Source: Bacteroidota bacterium
GTDB lineage: Bacteria > Bacteroidota > Bacteroidia > JABEUT01
Direction: 5' to 3'
Assembly: GCA_013288205.1 (NCBI GenBank)
Contig: JABDCH010000007.1
Location: 1 to 45,418, forward strand
Length of the DNA stretch: 45,418 nucleotides
In this document: piece after piece, positions 7,985 to 15,894 of the stretch
How positions within the stretch are numbered: position 1 is the stretch's first letter
Layout of the letters: the number at the start of each line of letters is the position of its first letter
Translations under genes and position numbers: made by a program
The notes under the pieces: model-generated
Told to the model about the DNA's origin: nothing
Database searches by the model: none
Seen by the model: only the letters and a program-made list of their open reading frames with translations

Positions 7985-9016
7985 ATGAGCATATCCTCGA
8001 AAACCGGAATACTTCTTTTAAATCTTGGTACTCCTCTAAGCGCTGCCACAGCAGATGTGCGGAAATACCTGCGTGAGTTTCTTTGCGATCCGCGTGTGAT
8101 AGATATTCCATGGCTGCAAAGGCAATTGCTGGTTAATTTTATCATAGCTCCGTTTCGGGCACCCAAATCTGCTGCACAATACAAGGAAATCTGGACGGAA
8201 GAAGGTTCTCCTTTGCTTGTTCATAGCCAGAACCTAAAAACAAAACTGCAGCAAAAAATGGGCGATCGTTTTGCAGTGGAATTGGGTATGCGTTACCAGC
8301 AGCCTTCGGTAGCAGAAGCATTAAATAAACTCCTGAAAACAGAAGGATTGGGAAAGCTTATTGTGGTGCCATTATATCCTCAATATTCGGCTTCAGCTAC
8401 CTCTTCTTCCGTTGAAAAGGCGATGGAGTTATTGGAAAAACAAGACGTTATACTACCGTTTTCATTTATTGGTCCTTTTTATGATAATCCGGCTTTTATT
8501 AATGCTTTCGCAACTATCTGGAAAAAACAGTATAACCTGGACGATTACGATTATTATTTATTCAGCTATCATGGTTTGCCTGAAAGACACATACGTACTG
8601 CCTCACACGAACGGGGCATGAATTGCAGTCTCAATGGTTGTTGTGATGCTATTTCTTCACAAAACTATTTTTGCTATCGGGGATCTTGTTTTCATACTAC
8701 CCGATTGCTGGCGAATGCCCTTCAATTAAAGGAAGGAACCTATAGCGCTTCATTTCAGTCAAGGCTTGGAAAAGACCCCTGGATAAAACCCTATACGGAT
8801 CATATCATTATTGAGAAAGCTAAATCAGGGATTAAAAAAATGCTGGTCTTTTCCCCTGCTTTTGTGGCGGATTGCCTGGAGACCCTTTTTGAGGTAAAAA
8901 TAGAATATGCCCGTTTATTCAAGGAGCATGGAGGCGAAGCACTGCACCTTGCAGAGAGCCTCAATAGCCATGATGAGTGGGTAGAGGCACTTGAGAAGAT
9001 AATTATAGGGGGCTAA
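7985..9016 (+). CDS. hemH: Ferrochelatase
   Basis: The enzyme inserts Fe2+ into protoporphyrin IX, the last step of haem b synthesis. Family motifs: GILLLNLGTP at the N-terminus; FSYHGLPERHIR with the conserved metal-binding His (about residue 195); SFQSRLGKDPWIKPYTD; and FSPAFVADCLETLFE. A cysteine-rich segment (CSLNGCCDAISSQNYFCYRGSC, about residues 216-237) may hold a cluster or zinc, or just structural thiols; similar Cys-rich stretches occur in some bacterial ferrochelatases. I prefer the ATG at 7985 (MSISSKTG); a TTG 6 nt upstream is also in frame. It is divergent from the ECF sigma/cupin pair. Confidence 0.95.
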   Translation: MSISSKTGILLLNLGTPLSAATADVRKYLREFLCDPRVIDIPWLQRQLLVNFIIAPFRAPKSAAQYKEIWTEEGSPLLVHSQNLKTKLQQKMGDRFAVELGMRYQQPSVAEALNKLLKTEGLGKLIVVPLYPQYSASATSSSVEKAMELLEKQDVILPFSFIGPFYDNPAFINAFATIWKKQYNLDDYDYYLFSYHGLPERHIRTASHERGMNCSLNGCCDAISSQNYFCYRGSCFHTTRLLANALQLKEGTYSASFQSRLGKDPWIKPYTDHIIIEKAKSGIKKMLVFSPAFVADCLETLFEVKIEYARLFKEHGGEALHLAESLNSHDEWVEALEKIIIGG

Positions 9017-9125
9017 AATTAGCATGCCGTTTCTCTTTATTGAATTGTTAAAGGAGGTTAAAATAGCTGGTTGCATAAATCCAAAAGAGTATAATGTGTC
9101 GTAGATCTATTAAATTTATAACGTT

Positions 9126-9617
9126 ATGAATGGTAAACTGGTAATACTAACATTGTTGACATGCTCTTTACAGGCCTGTTCGCAGCAAAACACAAAAAGT
9201 ATGGATAATACCCAAAATCAAACACAGGTTGACAGTACCCACTGGAGGAAGTTGACCCCTGAAGAAGCCTATGTAATTGTGCATAAGGGTACCGAACGCC
9301 CCGGAACAGGGAAACTTCTAAACAATACCGTTAAAGGTATATATACTTGCAGGCGTTGCGGCGCTCCGCTCTTTACCTCATCTGATAAATTCCCTTCGGA
9401 ATGCGGATGGCCCAGTTTCGACGATGCCATACCGGGAGCAGTAAAACGTATTCCTGATCCCGACGGAGAACGCATCGAAATAGAATGTGCCCGTTGTGGT
9501 GCCCACTTAGGACATGTATTCACGGGAGAACATTTCACCAATAAGGATACACGCTATTGTGTAAACTCCATCTCTATGGATTTTATCCCGGCAGACAGCG
9601 TAAAGGGTAATAAATAG
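9126..9617 (+). CDS. msrB: Lipoprotein peptide-methionine (R)-S-oxide reductase
   Basis: This MsrB repairs methionine-R-sulfoxide. A lipobox (LQAC, Cys18) after a short hydrophobic leader predicts a membrane-anchored, cell-envelope form. The catalytic domain follows at about residues 40-155: HWRKLTPEEAYVIVHKGTERP; zinc CxxC pairs CRRC and CARC; GWPSFDDAI; and the catalytic Cys145 in RYCVNSISMDF. Resolving electrons in the periplasm would have to come from a thioredoxin-like partner not seen here. The gene stands alone and ends in a strong terminator at 9639-9674. Location next to hemH and the ECF pair suggests an oxidative-stress neighbourhood, by inference. Confidence 0.93.
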   Translation: MNGKLVILTLLTCSLQACSQQNTKSMDNTQNQTQVDSTHWRKLTPEEAYVIVHKGTERPGTGKLLNNTVKGIYTCRRCGAPLFTSSDKFPSECGWPSFDDAIPGAVKRIPDPDGERIEIECARCGAHLGHVFTGEHFTNKDTRYCVNSISMDFIPADSVKGNK

Positions 9618-9638
9618 ATTTTATTGTTTAGTAAATTG

Positions 9639-9674
9639 AGCCTTGTACCACGATTTGTCGGTACAAGGCTTTTT
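9639..9674 (+). terminator. Rho-independent terminator after msrB
   Basis: An 11-bp perfect stem (AGCCTTGTACC / GGTACAAGGCT) with a 10-nt loop is followed by a T run. It lies 22 nt after the msrB stop codon and before the clc promoter, and is the clearest intrinsic terminator in the window. Confidence 0.88.
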
Positions 9675-9713
9675 CGTTTAAAAAATAGAGTGAAGCCTCA
9701 AATTGAAAATATC

Positions 9714-9721
9714 TACTTTTG
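9714..9721 (+). promoter_or_regulatory. -7 element of clc; predicts a leaderless transcript
   Basis: TACTTTTG is a perfect TAnnTTTG match, and only 5 nt (CACCT) separate it from the ATG at 9727. With the usual -7 geometry, transcription would begin at or within a nucleotide or two of the start codon. Confidence 0.6.
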
Positions 9722-9726
9722 CACCT

Positions 9727-11061
9727 ATGAAGATCAGCCCATTCATTCAGAAGCTCGCTCAAGGTAGGTATAATAAATTGAGCCCCAATAACTTTTTCCT
9801 GCTTTTGACAGTTGTTGTCGGAGTAATCGCCGGCCTGGCTGCTGTTGCGCTTAAGCAGGCAACGGGAGCATTGGAGTCGTTATTGCAAGTGTATGAAAGG
9901 AGCGGTAATATTGTATTGCTCATATCACCCGTAATTGGTATTCTATTGGCTACAGCATACACCTGGATTTTTAGGAAAGGAAAACTGGGAAGAGGTATCA
10001 GCAACGTAGTTGAGAATATTGATACTAAGGGCGGCTATATGGAAAAAGATAAGATGTATAGCCACATGATTACATCCTCTTTAACAGTAGGTCTCGGTGG
10101 TTCTATGGGGTTGGAGGCACCTATTGTAGTTACAGGTGCCGCTTTTGGCTCCAATATTGCCAGTTTTTTTAAGCTTACGGATGAAGAACGTATATTGCTC
10201 TTGGCCTGTGGAGCCTCAGCGGGTATATCGGCTATTTTCGGCGCTCCCATTGCCGGGGTTTTGTTTTCTATTGAAGTGCTGTTGAAAAAGTTTTCTACCG
10301 TTCAATTTGTTCCACTACTTATAGCATCTGCTGTAGCTTCTGTAATATCACAAATACTATATCATAACGGGCAGATATTTTATATTTTCACGCAAGGCTG
10401 GGATGTTAGGGCCATACCATTTTATGTGGGACTGAGTATTCTTACCGGGTTCTATTCCTTGTATGTGCTTAAATGCATCGCCTACTCGTCCAATGTATTT
10501 GAGGGTGTCAAAAACCCTTATAAAAAAGCCTTGATAGGAGGCCTCATACTGGGTGGAATAGTCTTTCTGCTACCGCCTTTATATGGGGAAGGGTATCATA
10601 CCGTTCAGATGCTTCTTAATTCCGATTATACACGGTTGTTTGATAGTAGCCTTTTATATAAATTTCACAATAACGAATACGTATTACTACTGGTAACCAT
10701 AGCTATATTACTGGTGAAAATATTTGCCACCCAACTCACTATCAGTTCAGGTGGCAATGGAGGCTTTTTTGCTCCGTCACTCTTTATGGGATCTATGATT
10801 GGATTTTTTTATGTATACAGTATTAACTATTTTAATATTTGCAAAATAGTTGGGGTTGATAAGCTTAACGAACCCAATTTTATCGCGGTGGCCATGGCCG
10901 GATTGATGAGCGGGGTTATGCACACTCCGCTTACTGCTATATTTCTGATTGCCGAAGCTACCGGGGGCTATACTTTGCTGGTTCCGCTAATGATAGTATC
11001 ATCATTCTCCTATCTTATTTCAAAGTATTTTCATCCCCAGTCAATTTATATCAGGCATTGA
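9727..11061 (+). CDS. CLC-family chloride channel or Cl-/H+ antiporter
   Basis: This 444-residue multi-pass inner-membrane protein has the CLC selectivity-filter motifs: GSMGLEAPIVVTG (with the gating Glu, in a GLEAP variant of GxEGP), GASAGISAIFGAPIAGVLFSIE, SSGGNGGFFAPSLFMGS, and GLMSGVMHTPLTAIFLIAE. The gating glutamate is kept, which in this family favours coupled Cl-/H+ exchange over a pure channel. There is no C-terminal CBS domain. The ATG at 9727 is chosen because the promoter box at 9714-9721 lies inside the extension from the upstream TTG at 9703. It sits among other ion and pH homeostasis genes. Confidence 0.93.
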   Translation: MKISPFIQKLAQGRYNKLSPNNFFLLLTVVVGVIAGLAAVALKQATGALESLLQVYERSGNIVLLISPVIGILLATAYTWIFRKGKLGRGISNVVENIDTKGGYMEKDKMYSHMITSSLTVGLGGSMGLEAPIVVTGAAFGSNIASFFKLTDEERILLLACGASAGISAIFGAPIAGVLFSIEVLLKKFSTVQFVPLLIASAVASVISQILYHNGQIFYIFTQGWDVRAIPFYVGLSILTGFYSLYVLKCIAYSSNVFEGVKNPYKKALIGGLILGGIVFLLPPLYGEGYHTVQMLLNSDYTRLFDSSLLYKFHNNEYVLLLVTIAILLVKIFATQLTISSGGNGGFFAPSLFMGSMIGFFYVYSINYFNICKIVGVDKLNEPNFIAVAMAGLMSGVMHTPLTAIFLIAEATGGYTLLVPLMIVSSFSYLISKYFHPQSIYIRH

Positions 11062-11070
11062 GGAATACTT

Positions 11071-11400
11071 TTAGATACCTGCTTCCAAATGTGGGGAAAC
11101 AGATGCTTTAATATGTTCGATTAGTTCCGGGTCCATGAATTTATATTCGTCCGGTATGTCGAGAATAATAATTGGTGTATCAGATAGATGTTCTGGAAAT
11201 TTCTCTATTAAGCGTACTTTATGCTTTTTTTCCATTACAAAAATAATCTCTGCCCAATCAATAAGTCTGGTATTTATTTTTATTCTTGCCGAAGGTTCCG
11301 TTCCTGCGGATTTTGCATTAATCCCTGACACATTTTTATAGATTGTTTCGGCAGTTGGACTGCGCCAATTATTCCGGCTACATACAAAAAGTATATTCAT
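11071..11400 (-). CDS. Small low-molecular-weight protein tyrosine phosphatase-like protein
   Basis: This 109-residue protein begins MNILFVCSRNNWRSPTAE, the CX5R(S) phosphatase loop with Cys7 and Arg13. A possible general-acid Asp lies in DIPDEYKFMDPEL. It is shorter than classical LMW-PTPs (about 150 residues), matching a compact subfamily seen in several bacteria. The substrate is unknown; arsenate reductases share the fold but usually carry extra redox cysteines, which are not seen here. Its stop is 9 nt from the convergent clc stop. The preceding gene (carbonic anhydrase) ends 22 nt upstream, so they may be co-transcribed. Confidence 0.82.
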   Translation of the reverse strand: MNILFVCSRNNWRSPTAETIYKNVSGINAKSAGTEPSARIKINTRLIDWAEIIFVMEKKHKVRLIEKFPEHLSDTPIIILDIPDEYKFMDPELIEHIKASVSPHLEAGI

Positions 11401-11422
11401 GAGTACAACTTATCATAAGTGG

Positions 11423-12046
11423 TTACTCGTAAAACGTAACCTTCCCCGTATCCAGGTCATAAAGACCGCCTATAATTTTAATTTTTCCCGATTGCTCCAT
11501 TTCATGCAGTAAGGGGCTTTGTTTCTTTACCTGTTGAACGGTTAATGTGATATTGTTTACAGTTACATTCTCAACGAATGTTTTGTTGCCAGAATTTCTT
11601 TCTGTTTTGGTTTCTGTTTCTATGGCAATAGCCGGCTTTACTTTATTAAGGAGCTTGGTAACATGGCCTAATTCCACATTATCGCAAGCGCCAGCAATAG
11701 CTCCGCACTTGGTATGTCCAAGTACAACTATAAGCTTGGAGCCAGCCAGTTTACAGGCAAATTCCATACTTCCTAAAATATCATCATTCAAAATATTGCC
11801 CGCTATACGGATGCTGAATATATCGCCTAAGCCCTGGTCAAAAATCAATTCTGCCGAAGTACGGGAATCAATACAACTTAAAATGGCAGCGAAAGGAAAT
11901 TGGCCTGAAGAGGTATCATTGGCTTGCTGCAAAAGATCACGGTGGGTTTTAATATTATTTATAAACCGCTCATTCCCTTCTTTTAATATTTCCAGTGCAT
12001 GTTCAGGGGTCAATTGGTCTTGCGTATCTTTTGTGTGTGTTCTCAT
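11423..12046 (-). CDS. Beta-carbonic anhydrase
   Basis: This 207-residue enzyme interconverts CO2 and bicarbonate. The zinc ligands are visible: Cys58 in CIDSR (with the Asp60/Arg62 dyad) and His111/Cys114 in GHTKCGA. The N-terminal MRTHTKDTQDQLTPEHAL and GNERF are typical of Bacteroidota beta-class enzymes. I place the start at 12046 rather than 12073, because a perfect TAnnTTTG box lies between them and the family begins at this Met. No signal peptide is seen. It neighbours CLC and a cation/proton antiporter, consistent with pH and bicarbonate balance (inference). Confidence 0.93.
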   Translation of the reverse strand: MRTHTKDTQDQLTPEHALEILKEGNERFINNIKTHRDLLQQANDTSSGQFPFAAILSCIDSRTSAELIFDQGLGDIFSIRIAGNILNDDILGSMEFACKLAGSKLIVVLGHTKCGAIAGACDNVELGHVTKLLNKVKPAIAIETETKTERNSGNKTFVENVTVNNITLTVQQVKKQSPLLHEMEQSGKIKIIGGLYDLDTGKVTFYE

Positions 12047-12051
12047 GTTTT

Positions 12052-12059
12052 CAAAAGTA
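12052..12059 (-). promoter_or_regulatory. -7 element of carbonic anhydrase; predicts a leaderless transcript
   Basis: The minus strand reads TACTTTTG followed by AAAAC and the ATG at 12046, so the gap is 5 nt. This is the same box and spacing as clc. Confidence 0.6.
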
Positions 12060-12141
12060 ATATTTCTTTGCATATTGTGAATAAGCTAAGAGTTAGTATT
12101 GTCTTTCCGTTCTTAGCTTTTAGTTCATTGCTCTTCTTTCA

Positions 12142-12149
12142 TACCTTTG
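12142..12149 (+). promoter_or_regulatory. Candidate -7 element for the antiporter gene
   Basis: TACCTTTG matches TAnnTTTG, 19 nt before the ATG at 12169, predicting a short leader of about 15 nt. Confidence 0.5.
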
Positions 12150-12168
12150 TACTTTCCCCTTTAAAAAG

Positions 12169-13401
12169 ATGAACACTACCAACATACTCATAGCACTGAG
12201 TGCTTTAGTGATATTGTCTTACCTGTTCAACATTGTTGCCAAGTACGTAAAAATACCATCTGTTATATTACTATTGATAACCGGTGTGGGGATGAAGTTA
12301 TTATGCGATCAGTTTTCCATCCAGATTACAAATGTTTCTTTTTTTCTCGAGCTTTTTGGGGATATAGGCCTTATCCTGATAGTTCTGGAAGGCTCGCTTG
12401 ATTTAGGAATAACACGTCAAAAGCTTTCGTTGGCAGGAAAATCAGTTCTTTCAGCCATTCTTGTATTGGCCTCCACCTGTGGGTTGATATATCTTGTTAT
12501 GCATTATTATATAGGCATGCCCGTGCGCAATTCCATCATTTACTCCATTCCTATGGGGGTAATAAGCAGTGCCATTGCCATTCCTTCGGTAGCGGCCCTG
12601 GCTACACACAAAAAGGAATTTATAGTATACGAGTCTACCTTTTCAGATATTATAGGCATTATGATTTTCAACTTTGCCATTCTTGATAATGCTTTGTCAT
12701 CCGGTTCTTTTCGCGATTTCTTCCTGAATATTTTATACATCATTATTATTTCCTTTGTCAGTTCTGCCTTGCTTATTTTCATGCTTAACCGGATAACTAC
12801 GCACATAAAGTCTTTCCTCATTTTCGCCTTACTTATATTGGTTTATTCAGTTGCTAAAATGTTCCATCTGCCTTCGCTGCTGCTGATACTGGTATTTGGA
12901 ATGATGCTAAATAACAGCAAGTATTTTATAAAAGGTAAAATGGCAAAAGTGCTGCAACTGGATAAAATGTCCAAAGTCACTTCGGAACTAAAGCTTCTTA
13001 CGGCTGAGTCGGCATTTCTTATCCGCACCTTCTTTTTTATTCTTTTCGGCTATGCTATGAATATTAATTCGTTGATAGCTCCGGAAGTAATAATTACAGG
13101 CTCATTGATAATTGTTTGTATCCTTTTTGCGCGGTTTATTTTTCTTATGTTTATTTCCCGTACGCATGTCATTCCGGAGCTTTTTATCGCGCCGCGGGGA
13201 TTAGTTACCGTTGTGCTTTTTTATAGTATTCCATCCAGTTTTATATCTTCTTTGTTCAACATAGGTATTCTCTATTATGTTATTATTATTTCCAGTATTA
13301 TTATGATGCTGGGCCTTATGTTTACTAAAACGAAGTTTTCGGAGGCACAGGGCTTGGTATTGGGAGAGAATGATATAGATGGTCCCCTAGGGCTTTCTTA
13401 A
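12169..13401 (+). CDS. Cation:proton antiporter (CPA family membrane domain)
   Basis: This 410-residue protein is almost wholly hydrophobic with about 12 predicted transmembrane segments, beginning NILIALSALVILSYLFNIVAKYVKIPSVILLLITG. The conserved KxPsvilLLitGvg start and the GDIGLILIVLEGSLDL helix are typical of Na+(K+)/H+ antiporters of the CPA1/CPA2 type. There is no C-terminal TrkA-N or TrkA-C regulatory domain; the protein ends soon after the last helix. Ion specificity cannot be told from sequence. A short-leader promoter precedes it, divergent from carbonic anhydrase. Confidence 0.85.
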   Translation: MNTTNILIALSALVILSYLFNIVAKYVKIPSVILLLITGVGMKLLCDQFSIQITNVSFFLELFGDIGLILIVLEGSLDLGITRQKLSLAGKSVLSAILVLASTCGLIYLVMHYYIGMPVRNSIIYSIPMGVISSAIAIPSVAALATHKKEFIVYESTFSDIIGIMIFNFAILDNALSSGSFRDFFLNILYIIIISFVSSALLIFMLNRITTHIKSFLIFALLILVYSVAKMFHLPSLLLILVFGMMLNNSKYFIKGKMAKVLQLDKMSKVTSELKLLTAESAFLIRTFFFILFGYAMNINSLIAPEVIITGSLIIVCILFARFIFLMFISRTHVIPELFIAPRGLVTVVLFYSIPSSFISSLFNIGILYYVIIISSIIMMLGLMFTKTKFSEAQGLVLGENDIDGPLGLS

Positions 13402-13441
13402 TATTTTTTCCTTTTTATTTTCACTATTCCTTGTAACCGCT

Positions 13442-13449
13442 TACTTTTG
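13442..13449 (+). promoter_or_regulatory. Candidate -7 element for pheT
   Basis: TACTTTTG matches TAnnTTTG, 19 nt before the pheT ATG at 13469. Confidence 0.5.
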
Positions 13450-13468
13450 TACTCAGAATTGAGCCGCC

Positions 13469-15892
13469 ATGAAAATATCCTATAACTGGTTAAAAAAATA
13501 TGCCAATACTTCACTTGCGCCTGAACAGGTTGCAAAACTCCTGACCGATTGCGGACTGGAGGTAGAGCATATCGAACCCTTTGAATCTATTAAAGGCGGC
13601 TTTAATGGGTTGGTGATAGGGGAGGTTAAAACCTGTATAAAACATCCGAATGCAGATAAACTCTCATTAACTACCGTTGATATTGGCAGCGAAAAAATAT
13701 TGAATATAGTTTGCGGTGCCCCCAACGTGGCTGCGGGACAAAAGGTAGTGGTAGCTACCGAAGGTGCTACGCTCTATCCATCCCAAGGAGAACCGTTTAC
13801 CATTAAGAAAAGTAAAATAAGGGGAGAGGCTTCTGAAGGAATGATATGTGCCGAAGATGAAATAGGCTTAGGTACATCACATGCAGGCATAATGGTGTTG
13901 CCCCCTGACACAAAGATAGGTCTACCTGCTGCAGAATATTTCCAGGTTTATTCGGATTATACTTTTGAAATAGGAGTCACACCTAATAGGGCTGATGCCC
14001 TTTCCCATATTGGTGTAGCGCGTGATTTAGTGGCTGCCATCAATCTTCATGCGGCACAACCGGAAAAGTTAAAATTGGTTATTCCACCTGCTACGCTGGA
14101 TGGAAAGGAAGCTCCTGCCATCACAGTAATCATTCAAAATCCGGAAGCCTGCAAACGATATACATCTGCTGAAATTAGAGGGATTGAGGTGAAAGAATCG
14201 CCTCAATGGCTAAAAAATTACCTGTCGGCTATTGGGTTGCGACCCATCAATAACATTGTCGACATCGCCAATTTTGTAATGTATGAAACAGGACAACCAC
14301 TTCATGCTTTCGATGCTGATAAAATAAAAGGTAACAAGGTAATTGTACGTAAAGCAAAATTAGGCGAGCATATCATAACTCTGGATAACGAGAGACGTCA
14401 ATTAACGCCGAACGATTTACTTATATGCAACGAAAGTGAAGATATGTGCATAGCCGGGGTGTATGGAGGAAAAGATTCGGGCGTTACGGAGAATACTAAG
14501 AATATATTTCTTGAAAGCGCTTGTTTTGATGCTGCACACATCCGTAAAACAGCTAAAAGCCAGGGATTGCATACCGATGCTTCTTTCCGCTACGAAAGAG
14601 GAGCAGATGTGAACATCACGACGTATGCGTTGATGCGGGCTATTAACCTGATGCAAGAGGTAAATGCAGGTGCATTTATAACAACTATAACAGATGTTTA
14701 TCCTGATAAGAAAGAAGACCTGAAATTAGAATTCTCGCTGGGCTATGCTGATAAGTTAGCTGGGCATCCTATTCCTGCAGATAAAGTAACTGAAATAATA
14801 GAAGCTACTGGTATAAAAATAATAGAACGTACACACGATAAATGGTTGCTCTCCATACCCAGCTACCGTATGGACATTACAGGCCAAGCTGATATTGTAG
14901 AAGAAATATTGCGGTTTTACGGGTATAATAATATCCCTATTCCACCCAGGTTAAACATACCATTGGTTTATACGGGAGAGAAAAAATCGGATGAAATGGT
15001 AGATAAAATAAGCAGTTTTCTTACCTCATCAGGATTCATAGAAGTAATGAATACTTCTCTTTCATCTGCTAAACTTGAAGATAACGCAGACACCGTCAAA
15101 ATTGCTAATCCGCTGAGTATTGACCTGGATATTTTACGTGGCTCATTAGTATTTAATGGTCTCACCAATATTGCCCTTAACCAGAATAATAAACAGCCTG
15201 ACCTAAGACTATATGAATTCGGAAGAAGCTACCATAAAGAACAGGATGGAAAGTATAAGGAAGCAGAGCACCTTTCATTATGGGTATGTGGCAATAAATC
15301 GCCGCTTTCATGGAACAGCAAAGAGGTGCCGGCTGATTTTTATTATTTGAAATCGTATGTGGTGGCGCTTATAGAAAGGGTTACCGGTATTTCTAAACCT
15401 ATTGAAATGTTTTTGGCCAACGATAAATTACTTTCTTCCGGACTTACTTTTTCAATTAAATCAAAAGAAGTAGCTGTTGTTGGTATAGTACGTAAAGAGA
15501 TTCTCGTTAAGCAGGGAGTTAATGGGGATGTGTTTTTTGCCGATATAAATTGGAAGTTTTTGATCCAAAGTAAGAGTAAGGGATTGGCGATAAAAGAGAT
15601 AAACAAGTTCCCTGCTGTAACGAGAGATTTAGCCCTGATTATTGATGAGACCGTGGATTTTGAGATGCTCCGTGACATTGCGGTGAAAACAGAAAAGGAA
15701 CTTTTGAAACAGGTTTCCGTATTTGATGTTTACGAGGGAAAAGGAGTGGAGCAAGGCAAAAAGTCGTATGCGTTGCGGTTTATTCTGCAAAGCGACAGCA
15801 AGACATTAAGCGACAAGGATATTGATAAAACCATGGAAAGACTTGTGACCGCTTTTGCTGAAAAAGCGGATGCAGTAATAAGAAACTCCTGA
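13469..15892 (+). CDS. pheT: Phenylalanyl-tRNA synthetase beta subunit
   Basis: This 807-residue protein is the beta chain of the alpha2-beta2 PheRS that charges tRNA-Phe. Domains in order: a tRNA-binding OB fold at about residues 40-150 (LVIGEVKTCIKHPNADKLSL); B3/B4 at about 210-390 (RPINNIVDIANFVMYETGQPLHAFD), the usual editing region; B5 at about 415-485; the core catalytic-like fold; and a C-terminal FDX-ACB anticodon-binding domain (FPAVTRDLALIID to the end). Length is normal. pheS is not adjacent, so the two subunits are unlinked. It converges with the sulfatase-like gene with 2 nt between the stops. Confidence 0.97.
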   Translation: MKISYNWLKKYANTSLAPEQVAKLLTDCGLEVEHIEPFESIKGGFNGLVIGEVKTCIKHPNADKLSLTTVDIGSEKILNIVCGAPNVAAGQKVVVATEGATLYPSQGEPFTIKKSKIRGEASEGMICAEDEIGLGTSHAGIMVLPPDTKIGLPAAEYFQVYSDYTFEIGVTPNRADALSHIGVARDLVAAINLHAAQPEKLKLVIPPATLDGKEAPAITVIIQNPEACKRYTSAEIRGIEVKESPQWLKNYLSAIGLRPINNIVDIANFVMYETGQPLHAFDADKIKGNKVIVRKAKLGEHIITLDNERRQLTPNDLLICNESEDMCIAGVYGGKDSGVTENTKNIFLESACFDAAHIRKTAKSQGLHTDASFRYERGADVNITTYALMRAINLMQEVNAGAFITTITDVYPDKKEDLKLEFSLGYADKLAGHPIPADKVTEIIEATGIKIIERTHDKWLLSIPSYRMDITGQADIVEEILRFYGYNNIPIPPRLNIPLVYTGEKKSDEMVDKISSFLTSSGFIEVMNTSLSSAKLEDNADTVKIANPLSIDLDILRGSLVFNGLTNIALNQNNKQPDLRLYEFGRSYHKEQDGKYKEAEHLSLWVCGNKSPLSWNSKEVPADFYYLKSYVVALIERVTGISKPIEMFLANDKLLSSGLTFSIKSKEVAVVGIVRKEILVKQGVNGDVFFADINWKFLIQSKSKGLAIKEINKFPAVTRDLALIIDETVDFEMLRDIAVKTEKELLKQVSVFDVYEGKGVEQGKKSYALRFILQSDSKTLSDKDIDKTMERLVTAFAEKADAVIRNS

Positions 15893-15894
15893 TA

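Noticed and set aside
12047-12073. Upstream nine-codon extension of the carbonic anhydrase gene
   Set aside because: It contains the -7 box, and the family begins at the Met at 12046.
11547-12080. Plus-strand open frame of 177 codons opposite the carbonic anhydrase gene
   Set aside because: It is a shadow frame over a well-supported beta-carbonic anhydrase; composition is low-complexity Ser/Leu/Pro with no domain features.
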